This document shows, in pieces, positions 18,167-28,200 of a DNA stretch of 64,000 nucleotides. Made by a program: the position numbers and the translations under genes. Source of the DNA: Cloacibacterium sp047601505 (GTDB taxonomy: Bacteria; Bacteroidota; Bacteroidia; Flavobacteriales; Weeksellaceae); NCBI RefSeq assembly GCF_047601505.1, contig NZ_JASGJD010000001.1:2418001-2482000 (forward strand). Direction: 5' to 3'. A model generated the notes under the pieces. It was not told the origin of the DNA. It ran no database searches and saw nothing but the letters and a program-made list of their open reading frames with translations. Each line of letters starts with the position of its first letter. Position 1 is the first letter of the stretch.

Positions 18167-19402
18167 TTACGGAACTACCCAGTTTGCAACACCATTGACG
18201 GACTTAAGTATATAGGTACCATTGGCTGGAGGAGCAGGAAAGTTTAAATAATTTGTTGTTGCTATTTCACCACTTAAAGGATTTTGAAGTAAGACCTTCG
18301 TATAAGTATTATCAGCGATAGATATGTTTGCAGGATTTATTTGAAATCTACCATTCAATCTAAGCCATCTTTCAGAAAAATCACCGTAAATCAAAGTATT
18401 AGTTCCCACGGGAGAAATGGGAAGATTACCAGAATTGTCAAATGTATGATTGTGAATCATTAACTTATTCTCATCATTGAAAGCTTTTGAATATAATTCA
18501 GAACCTGCAACCCAATTTCCTATAATAACATTATTTTTCCCAGTCATTCTTACTCCAGCAGAGCGTCCAATAACAATATTTCCAAATGGTTGGTTTGCTA
18601 GCCTTAAAGCATTACTCCCAATTGCAGTATTATAAGAAACTTTTTCCGTTCCAATTCCTTCTGACATTGCTTGCTGACCAACAGCGGTATTTTGTTCACC
18701 AATCCAATTGGAGTTCAAAGCTCCAAATCCAAGAGCAACACTATGGTCTCCTTTGAAAAGATTGCCAACATTATACCCTATACCTGTATTGTATTCATTT
18801 TCTATTTCTCCAACTGTTCCAGTAGAAGTTTTAAAGGCATTATTTCCAATGGCAACAGTTCCATTTCCTGTAGTTAGATTTCCAAGAGCATCCATGCCTA
18901 TTCCTAGATTATTTTGTCCTGTGTGAATGGGATTTAGATTTCCAAAAAAATAAGATTTTGTTTCAGCCTTAAAACCTAAAGCCGCATCTCTTGTTCCTTT
19001 CTTTGAATAATAATCTCCTGAAAAAGAAATGAATTGTCCTGAATAATTTCCTCGCTCTACAACATCGTATAATGAATCATAATTTCCAAAAGGAATCCAT
19101 TTAGTGCCATCAAATACATAATAACCAATAGACTTAACAAGTTCTAATTGTTCTGTTGCTACAGAATCATTATCAAATTTTTCAGTGACATAAATTAATG
19201 TGCCCTTTTGTTCGATAGTATAAGTTTTTGAATTAAGTTGTGAAGCTGTTATTCGAGGTGCTATAATTCCATCTAAAGAAGTTTTATCTAATGGCTTTCC
19301 AACAACATCAAGTGTTGCTTTTGGAGTTTGTGTATTAATACCGACCTGTCCTTTAGTTACAATAACAGCTAAGCACAGAAAAAAATAAATTAATGTTTTC
19401 AT
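18167..19402 (-). CDS. Secreted head-repeat (YadA-head/tail-fibre-like) protein
   Basis: 411 residues with a signal peptide (1-18, ending TKGQ) and the GINTQTPKATLDVVGK motif that opens many Flavobacteriia tail-fibre-like surface proteins. The middle (about 150-300) contains repeated NTAIGSNALR/TVAIGNNAFK/NIVIGRSAG units like the beta-roll head repeats of trimeric adhesins. No C-terminal T9SS sorting domain or membrane anchor is visible. The gene stops 21 bases before mobA on the same strand, an unusual link between a surface protein and the mob operon. A role in cell contact is inference. Confidence 0.65.
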   Translation of the reverse strand: MKTLIYFFLCLAVIVTKGQVGINTQTPKATLDVVGKPLDKTSLDGIIAPRITASQLNSKTYTIEQKGTLIYVTEKFDNDSVATEQLELVKSIGYYVFDGTKWIPFGNYDSLYDVVERGNYSGQFISFSGDYYSKKGTRDAALGFKAETKSYFFGNLNPIHTGQNNLGIGMDALGNLTTGNGTVAIGNNAFKTSTGTVGEIENEYNTGIGYNVGNLFKGDHSVALGFGALNSNWIGEQNTAVGQQAMSEGIGTEKVSYNTAIGSNALRLANQPFGNIVIGRSAGVRMTGKNNVIIGNWVAGSELYSKAFNDENKLMIHNHTFDNSGNLPISPVGTNTLIYGDFSERWLRLNGRFQINPANISIADNTYTKVLLQNPLSGEIATTNYLNFPAPPANGTYILKSVNGVANWVVP

Positions 19403-20060
19403 TTTGCTTTTTGATTAAAAATTCTGTGACAAAATTGAGTGTAAAGAATATTAAAAACAATAGTATTCAAAGGCTGTGGGTTAAATAAGAACAATACTGA
19501 AAAATCTAGATTTTTTAAAGATTAAAAAAGAATATTTTAGGTTAATTTGGATTCTTCTAACTAATTTCAAGAAAAACAAAAAAAACAAGTTCCGCAGTTT
19601 TTCATTCCTTTTTGAAAAAAAGCAAGAGAGTCTTTGGATGTAAAACTTGAAAAAGTTTGTATATACAAAGACACATCTTGCCGAAATAAAAGTTAATATT
19701 TTTCAGACCTCTAAAAAGCATTGCAAAGTATTGATTATAATTAAATTAAGATTAGTTGCTTTGGAAATAATAAAACTCAAAAGAAATGGATATCTAGCCT
19801 GTATCCATTGTGCGCAGGTATTCAATTAACCTGCATCTATTTTACCCAGGTTGGAACTTAACCTGTATCTATTTCACGCGGGGCAAATAATAAGTTGTAT
19901 CTTTTTTACTCAGGTTTAGAAATTACCCAAGAATCTTTTATTTTGGTTTGAATATAAGCTGTAAATTTCACGAAATTGTATTCATTTCTGATTTTATACA
20001 TAATATTTGAAATATTTTGAATTCGCTTTTTAACTTTGGTTTTCAATCAAAACTACTGAA
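19403..20060. other. Intergenic region with transposon end and possible displaced oriT
   Basis: 658 bases without a convincing gene between the secreted head-repeat gene (minus) and the transposase (plus). The right part holds the four 32-bp repeats described separately. The left part is AT-rich, and I see no clear hairpin or Bacteroidota promoter pair that I would defend. A 60-codon frame at 19647-19829 runs into the repeats and looks fortuitous. Confidence 0.5.
19796..19923 (+). repeat. Four imperfect tandem repeats with exact 32-bp period
   Basis: Units start at 19796, 19828, 19860 and 19892. The shared core is AACCTGTATCTATTTTACNCAGGT-like: for example AACCTGCATCTATTTTACCC and AACCTGTATCTATTTCACGC. 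The period is exactly 32 bases (about three helical turns), with a variable 8-base spacer between cores. They stop 137 bases before the transposase start. Such an array is typical of a transposase-binding end with multiple sites; an iteron or operator array is the alternative. Confidence 0.75.
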
Positions 20061-21362
20061 ATGCAACAATCGTATTCTCGTTACCATACCAATGTAAAAC
20101 TCTGCTATTCTCCTGGTATAGAAAAACAAATATTCCCTAAAGAATTTACCGATAAAATACCTGCTACTACTTCTCATTATTGGAAGAATAAAAATGTTAA
20201 TGATTATTTGGGTTATGAATACGAAGAACTCTCTGCAAAAGCTATTGAAGATTTTAAAATATTATTTGATGCTAGAGCAAAGAAAATCAAGCAGCTCTTT
20301 TTTGCTTTTTTGAAATTATACCTTTCAATTATAACTATTATTGGGAAAACAAACATTCAAGAAATTCTAAAAATCAATAGAAAAAAACTTATTCCCAATA
20401 TTGACAGCCTTATTAATGAATTTGGGAATAAGAAAATGATTTTAAAAAAATTAGGAATTACTGTTCAGCAATATGCTCATTGGAAAAAACTAGAACAATA
20501 TGTTTGCCCTAATTCTTTGATTTGGCTTTGTTATCATAGAGCACCAACTCAAATTAGTATGAAAGAAATTGGGATAATGAAAAAACTAATGACGGATAAA
20601 ACGATGCTTCACTGGGCATCGGCTTCTGTGTGGGGATATGGTGTGAAAAACGGAATGATATCTATGGCGAGAACTACTTGGTATCACTATTGTAAACTTT
20701 TACGGCTGGGAGAGAATAGAAAAAAGTATAAGCCTAAGAAAAAGAAAATCTCGATAAGGGCTGAAGCACCCAATAGAATTTGGCATATGGACGTAAGTGT
20801 TTACAAAACTTTAGAAAACACCAAATATTACATCTATACAATTGTAGATAATTTTTCTAGAAAGATATTGGCTTATGATTATGCTAAAGAATTAAATGGT
20901 TCTACAAGACTGAAAAGCTTGAAAAGAGCCATAGAACAGGAATTTGGAGTAGATTTAGAAGTCAACCAAATAGTTCCTAAATTAGAATTAATAGTAGATG
21001 GAGGAACAGAAAACAATAACAAAACCGTAGAAGATTTTATTAAAGAAAATCAAATAAATATAACCAAATTAGTTGCTTTAAAAGATATAGTCTTTTCTAA
21101 CAGTATGGTAGAAAGTAGTTTTAGAATGATGAAAACGTATTATCTAAAACAAGGGATACCAGGAGACCAATTTATAGAAGAATTAAAATTTTCTATAGAA
21201 GATATTAATACGAGAAGACCACACTATGCACACTTGATTTATACACCAGAAGAAATACACCAAAATCCTGAACTAAAACAAACTAAACCATTTTTGCAGA
21301 AAGTAAACCAAAATAGAATAGCAGAAAATAAAAGTTATTCTTGTGAAAAAGGATGTACTTAA
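20061..21362 (+). CDS. DDE transposase with rve integrase core
   Basis: 433 residues. The N-terminal half (1-220) is basic and helical and would be DNA-binding. The catalytic core (about 235-400) is an rve/RNase H-like domain with D244 (WHMDVSVYK), D313 (LIVDGGTEN) and E351 (SNSMVESSFRMMK), and C-terminal RRPHYAHLIYTPEE typical of IS3/IS481-like cores. All three acidic residues are present, so it should be active. It is the only plus-strand gene in the first 46 kb. The family is not assignable by eye because the N-terminus is unlike IS3 OrfB and I found no convincing terminal inverted repeats. Confidence 0.85.
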   Translation: MQQSYSRYHTNVKLCYSPGIEKQIFPKEFTDKIPATTSHYWKNKNVNDYLGYEYEELSAKAIEDFKILFDARAKKIKQLFFAFLKLYLSIITIIGKTNIQEILKINRKKLIPNIDSLINEFGNKKMILKKLGITVQQYAHWKKLEQYVCPNSLIWLCYHRAPTQISMKEIGIMKKLMTDKTMLHWASASVWGYGVKNGMISMARTTWYHYCKLLRLGENRKKYKPKKKKISIRAEAPNRIWHMDVSVYKTLENTKYYIYTIVDNFSRKILAYDYAKELNGSTRLKSLKRAIEQEFGVDLEVNQIVPKLELIVDGGTENNNKTVEDFIKENQINITKLVALKDIVFSNSMVESSFRMMKTYYLKQGIPGDQFIEELKFSIEDINTRRPHYAHLIYTPEEIHQNPELKQTKPFLQKVNQNRIAENKSYSCEKGCT

Positions 21363-21469
21363 TACAAAAAAGCAATAATCTTTAGATAATTTTATTAGGA
21401 ATAATTTCTTTCTATTTTTTTTGAGCTAAGAATCTGTTCTAATTACAGAAATTTTAGAAAATACAGTAA

Positions 21470-21505
21470 AAATACCGCTATACGAAATTTCGTATAGTGG
21501 TATTT
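21470..21505. terminator. 36-bp near-perfect palindrome between convergent genes
   Basis: Two 18-base arms meet with no loop: the left arm AAATACCGCTATACGAAA and the right arm its reverse complement with one difference (G opposite T, still able to wobble-pair). It lies 107 bases after the transposase stop and 126 bases beyond the stop of the convergent lipoprotein gene. Likely a bidirectional terminator or a protein-binding/IS-end palindrome; there is no long T-run. Confidence 0.55.
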
Positions 21506-21631
21506 AGATTTTACAGAAATTACAACTCTCTACAAAACAGAATTTTAACTAATATAATACCATTTTAAAATGTTAAAACTATTAGAGGTAGCCGTCACAT
21601 AATGCGCAGCGTGAGCTATTCTTTTTGCCTG

Positions 21632-22237
21632 TTAGAAGTGGTCTTTTAGAATATACTTTAGACTATTCTGTTTTATAAACCATTCTTGTTCATTATAATC
21701 ATTAAAATGATATTGATAAGCATTAATATACAGTATATAGATAATAGAAATTCTTTCTTTATCATTTAGGTTCTTATATAAGAATACTTTTTTATCTTCA
21801 TAATAAGTATATTTCTCCAAAACATATCTTAGTCCATTTTTATTATATTTATCAATAATATTGACATCTAAATCAACAATATCATCTATATCAATAAGAG
21901 TGAGAGGAATAACTATTTTAAAATTAAGAGCATTATATAAAAATTCTGAATAATTTTCAAATTTATCTCTGTAGTAATCCTGATAAATAAGATATAGTTC
22001 ATCTGCATTTATTCTTACAACTTTATGGGGAAAATCTGTACTTTTAATAAATAAAAATTCCTGAAAACGCCCAATATCTATTGTTGATAATTTTACCAAA
22101 CCGTTGTCTAGAACTGTACCCATATTATCATTAAATACTAAATCATCTTTTTTGAATAGTTCAAAATGATTTGTTTGTTGATTATTTTTTTGACAGGAAA
22201 ATAACAACATTAGCAAAAGAAGATAGTTTATTTTCAT
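21632..22237 (-). CDS. Lipoprotein, candidate immunity protein for the RHS toxin
   Basis: 201 residues with a lipoprotein signal: LLLLMLLFSC places the lipidated cysteine at about residue 15, followed by QKNN, so it is a membrane-anchored periplasmic or surface protein. The rest is acidic, rich in Tyr/Asp/Asn, and I recognise no domain. It begins one base after the stop of the giant RHS toxin gene and is the last gene of that operon. That is exactly where cognate immunity genes of polymorphic toxins lie. A lipoprotein form suits neutralising a toxin that arrives in or acts from the periplasm. Assignment as immunity rests on position, not on sequence. Confidence 0.6.
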   Translation of the reverse strand: MKINYLLLLMLLFSCQKNNQQTNHFELFKKDDLVFNDNMGTVLDNGLVKLSTIDIGRFQEFLFIKSTDFPHKVVRINADELYLIYQDYYRDKFENYSEFLYNALNFKIVIPLTLIDIDDIVDLDVNIIDKYNKNGLRYVLEKYTYYEDKKVFLYKNLNDKERISIIYILYINAYQYHFNDYNEQEWFIKQNSLKYILKDHF

Positions 22238-22238
22238 T

Positions 22239-25200
22239 TTAATTTATCTTAGGACGTTTAAAATTAGGCGGATTTTTTAATGATTTTTTATTTATTTCAC
22301 CACCATAGCGCGTCCTTGTTTTTTTTCCATTTAACACCCTTTGAATGTTTTCAGTATAAACAGCTCTTATTTCTATAGGATTATCTTGATTGTGTTGTCC
22401 AGTATCATCAGATGAATTTCCAATAGCCTCATCGTATTCGTGTTGCGTTTCATGGGCTACTAATTCATCAATAGAAGAAGATTCTATTCCTTTCCAGTCT
22501 TTGCCGCTTAAGTCATTTATATTAAATGTTGTCAACGTGTGTTTAGAATCGTTGTCTTTTTTCCCGTAATTCATAGACAGTTGTGTATTATTTGGATTTA
22601 CAGGATCAGTTACTTCATTTACAGCACCTTTTTGATGTAGGTGTAGTAATTTATCATTTGCTAATTGTTTTATTTGTCCTCTTGAAATTAAATTTCCACC
22701 ATTTTCGATCTTTCTTAAAGCTTTCAAATATTGATACATAGTAGGATTACCTTTTGAAATTGCTGGATTATATCTTTTACCAGTATTTTCTACTGAATAT
22801 TGTTTTGTATCTTTATTATAATAAATATTAGCTACATAAAAATTTCCGTTTTTATAAACATAATTAATGCCACTATTATTTACATATATTATCCATCTTC
22901 CGTCAGGATCAATTGCATTTATTGGATTATTTGCACAATAAATATATGGTGACATACTCGGATATTTTTCAGCAAGTGGGTCTACATTTAACCACAGTGA
23001 TACCCTTGGATTATAGTATCTAGCACCATAATAGTAGTAACCCGTTTCAGAATCCTGCTCTTTGCCGTTAAACTTATAAGGAGTATTGTAAGAATTTTTA
23101 TGGTTCTCTACAAATACCTCTCCACTTGGGAAATACTCTATACTCTGCGTTACCTCACCGTCTAAACCTGTAATAAAACTACTAGAACCAAGATGATCAG
23201 GATGATACCAGTACACATCTTTCTCCTGCGCTGTTCCTGTATACGAAGATACACAATTTTCTGCATATCCCGCATTTTGTCCGTAATTAATTGGTAGCGT
23301 AATGCTGTTGGCTTGCATAATGGCTAAGCAGGCAGCAGTATTGGCCTCTAATTTTGCTTTAGCAGTAGATTTTTCATTTATATCTGTTGCTCCACTGCCA
23401 AATGGAGTAATCAGCCAATTACAATTAAAACTACCAACATTGGCTCCTAATCCTAACCTACTGCTTACTCTTTGTGAACCTGCATAATAATGTTTAGTGT
23501 ATTTAAGATTAAATTTATTATTGCTGTAGCTAATGCTGGCATTAATTAATCCATTAGGATAGATACTGTATTCACTGGTAGTAGCTGTAGTGCTCACTTG
23601 CTCTGGCAATAATACAGAGGATGAATGAGAGACTTGTTTTATTATTCTTTCTCCGCCTGCATCATACGTATAGATTGCTGCGCCATCAACATCTGGAGTA
23701 GAAGGATTGGTGTCTACAAAACGTAAGCGGTTTTCTTCGTCCCAAATAAAGGTTTTCTTTTTTACATTTTGGGTGTCACTTATTTTTTTGTTAATTTCAG
23801 TAGGGTTTCCTACGGCATCATAGGTATATTGCTCAAAATTAACAGTAGGGTCTGTTGTACTGCAACAAGCAGCATTAGTACCCGGTTCATCTACAATCTG
23901 CTTAGGTGCATGCGGTCTTGCTGCATCATAAGAATAGGTAAGTCTATAAGATGTTGGAGTAATTGCCGCCCAAGTAGTGCCATTATCTAGAGATTTATCG
24001 TGTTTTTGTTTTTTCTCTGTTACATTGTGCAATTCGTCATAAGACATGGCTACATCATAACGTTGTTTTTCTATCTGGTTAGCGGTATTATATCCATTCC
24101 ACGTACCGGTAGCAGAGGTAAGTCTGTATAAATCGTCATAATTGTAGGTCATTTCTGTACCTCCACCTAAAAGACCGGTTAATATGGTGGCATTGTTTTT
24201 TACAGATTTTACGTTGGATACTTTGTCATAAACATAAGCGTTATCCATAAACAATCTGCTGCCTTTTGCTGCAGAAGTTTGGGCTTTCATACTGGCTAAT
24301 CTTCTTCTGTCAGCCTCATAATCATAGGTGGTTTCTGTACCGTTACCATATTTTAGATAAACTCTTTGTTCAAATTTATCATAACCTAAATCATCTATGA
24401 TACTCTGAGTATAACCGTCTTTTACAGAAGACATTGATTTCAGGTTACCTCCTTGGTTATAGGTGTAGGTAACTTTTTCGCCATCAGAATAGATAATAGA
24501 TTTTACACGGTTCCAAGTATCATATTCCCAAGAGGTATCAAACCAATATACACCTGCTCCAGGAACAGCTACAGAACGTCTGTTATAGACCAACTCACCT
24601 AATTTTCCGTATTTAAACATTTGCGTACCTGTAGCATCTGACTGATAGGTTAATCTGCCTACAGAATTATTATCCATCGCTGCCTGATCTTTGGCTTTTC
24701 CATAAAAATATTTCACGTTATTCTCTGGAAAATCAGGATAATTAACTGCTTTTAATCTGCTATAGTCGTAATCATACGTTATCGTTTGGTTTTTGGCATT
24801 TTTCCTTGATATAAGGTTGCCAGCCAAATCATATTCATAAGTAGAGATTCCACTATCAGGATGTTCTAATTTAGTTCTCCTGCCAAAATCATCATATGTG
24901 CTCTTAGTAAGGTTTCCTTTGGTATCTCTAACTTCTAAAATATTGCCTACAGCATCATGTGTAAAGCTGGTGGTTATATCTCCTATTGAGTTGATTTCTT
25001 TTACTGTAGTGGTTCTGCCCTTTATATCTGTGTAGGTTTTCTTTATTTTTCCTAATTCATCAGTAAAAGTAGTTTCCATCATTTTCCTTCCCAAATAATC
25101 AGTACTGAAGTCATAAGAAATTTGAGATATACCGCCATCTGGCAATGTAGTAGAAATTGCTCTATTAAATATATCATAAGTAGTAACAGTAGGGGAAACA

Positions 25201-28200
25201 CTCGTATCATAATTTGTATTAAATGAAGTGTTTGATGCCCCTACACTTTCTATTGTAGGATAATAAGACCAACCCGGTAAACCTGGTTTATATTCATCAA
25301 CAAACCCTGAAACTATAAATTTCTGTTCTTCCTGTTTTGTTGAAGAATTAAAAATTGATGCAGATTTTTTCACCTGAACAGGGGATCCCAATCCATCTGA
25401 AATAGTAATTGTTTTAATAGATGAAGAAGGAAATTCTGGATTATAGTGCTCCGTAATGGCAAAAAACTCATTGTAAGTTTTATTCGCAGTGAAAATTGAC
25501 GGATATGTAAAATGAATTGTCCAATCTATGTTATTGAATAATTCATAAGGTCCCACAATATCAGTAGTTCTGCCAAAAGCATCATATTTATACTTCATTG
25601 GCTGAAGATTCATTTCTTCTGTATAAAGAGGTACTCCAAGTTTGAAATCATATGTACTCTTACTAGAATAGCCAAAAGCATCTTTTACCTGAATAGGATA
25701 AGTTGCTACTTTATCATCATATACATATTCATGATAGAATCTTTGGTTATCAGCATTAGCCGGACCGGTAGATTTTATAATATTGCCATAGTCATCATAT
25801 TCAAAATCATAGATAGCTGAAGTTCCATCAGTATAATTTTTTATTTCTACTTTTAATAAATCTCCATTTGAGTTATATTGAGCTTCCCTTTCTCTACTAA
25901 CTGTAGTACCTGTAGTACTTACAATTGTTGGAAGAGACAAATATTGAGAAGCATTATCTGTAGTTTGATAAGAAACAGTAGAGGTTAAAATCTCAGAGTT
26001 TCCAATTTCCTGATCGCCATAGTCTTTAAAGCTAGTTAAATTTCCATATGAGTCATAAGAAATAAATTCTGATTTTGTAGATTTAGAACCACCATTAATT
26101 TCATAAACTGTTTTTGTAATTAAAGATGGTGTTGGAAAATATGAGAAAGATTTTCGTTTTTTTTCATCTTCTTTTACATAGATAAATTTATCTTCATCTC
26201 TCACAAATATATCATCAACTGTATTTGCTATTGATATATCAGAAATAGAATTCTGAGTACTTCTATCCCTTAGAATATAATTATTAACTTCTGAATTTAT
26301 TTTTTTGTCAAAACTACCTGAATAAGAAGTTTTTTCTTTTAATAGTCCTTTTTTATAATAACTATTATTATAATATTTTTCTTCTAATGATGTTTTATTA
26401 GAAGCTATTGTTCTAACTGTTTCAAATCCATAAAAACTTCTCTCAAACCTGCTATAAAATCCATTTTTATACTCTACATTATAATGTTGGTCTAGTTTAC
26501 CATATGATTTTGTTGCATTATTCTTTATGTCACAATAGCTAAGTACCATTTTTGCATGAGGAGAATCATAGGTATTATCAGATTTTTTATACTCACATTC
26601 CCAACTTCCGCCACTTGCTAAAACGACCTCTTTTAATAAATTTACCTGAGATAATAAATTCTTATAAACAAAACCACTATTAGAATCAGATGCAGTAACC
26701 ATATCCACATATCCGTCCCCATCCATATCTTTAAAGGCAGCTTCAGTAAACCCAACTGTAGTTCCTGAAGATTTACCAATTGTTGTAGTAATCTTAATTC
26801 CAACAATAGTAAAAATAGCAGGAAAGACAATTGGTATTAATATAGTTCCTGCTGCATTCCCTCCATAACTGGTAGATTTATTTATACTTTGTAAATAAAT
26901 TCCTTTGGTACTTCCATAAGAGTAAAATGTATTACCTGCATTAATATAGATCATATTATTACTATAATCAATAACATCTGGTAATCCATCATTGTTAATA
27001 TCTAAGAGTTCTTTATTTACTTTGTCTTTTGATGTAGAATAATTAGATCCTGCGTCGAAACTACCTTTAAAAATTGAAAGACCTAACCCTGCAGAAAAAC
27101 TATCTGAAGAAGAATTAGAAAAAATTAAATCATTATTTGCCCAATCTCTACTATTATCAAAAAAACCTTTCGTTACATTCAATTCAAATTTTTTATTATC
27201 ATATCTATCAGGTAATCCATCTCCATTAATATCAACATAGTTATGTTCTACATTTTGAATGTTTTTATTATAATCAACATTTACTGAAAGAGAGTGAGCA
27301 CCACCATTTTCTCCTGAAGCTTGATTAGCCATCGACATTCCATCTGTACCAGTATTGATAAAAAATAGTCTACTACTTTTTCCATGTGAAAAACCAAATC
27401 CTGAAGAAACACCATTATTATTAGCTTTTGATAACGAAGCAACATCTAAATTATTAATTATAGAATTAACATTTCCAGACCTATACCCAAGGGAATTAGA
27501 TAATGAAATCTTGTCAAGAATATAATCATCAGGGAATCCATCTCCATTGAAATCTAGCAGAGATCTCACAGACTTAGTTTGAGATTTAAGATTAGTAGAT
27601 GCTCCAAAACTTAAATTACCTCCAAATAAATTAGCTCCAACTTTAGCACTCGTACTTTCGTTTTCAGTAACAAAACTAGGCGCACTCATTAGATATGATT
27701 TAGTATTACAAATCAAATCATTTTCTAAGTCTACTAGTTCTTGAATATTAGGGATTCCTTTTCTACTAGAACTCAAAAATTCCCTATCAACATATGTCTC
27801 ATAATTTAAAGAAATCCACTTTCTAATATAGTCATAACTTTCTCCAATAAATGGATTACCAGTAGTACATCCACCATTAATAACATCGCCGGCTTCATCT
27901 GGACAATTATCATCTGTGTCAGGAACTCCATCACCATCACTATCAGGTTTTTTCAAAAAAACTGCACTTGAATAAACTGGAGTAAAATATTGATTAGCAA
28001 AATCTAAAAAAGAATTATCTATTATTGGATTTCCATCAGTATCCAAAGAATAAGGAAGAACATCAGGTGCTGTAGTATTGTTTTCATCTTCATCATACAG
28101 ACCATCAGTCTTCCATCCAGGACTTAAACTAGTCATTTTAAGTTTTGTAACATCTATTTTCATATCTTGTACAGTCCCTGTATTAGCAAGATGGGGATTT

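Noticed and set aside
19647..19829. 60-codon plus-strand frame near the 32-bp repeats
   Set aside because: It ends inside the repeat array and its predicted product has no recognisable pattern; repeats and IS end explain the sequence better.
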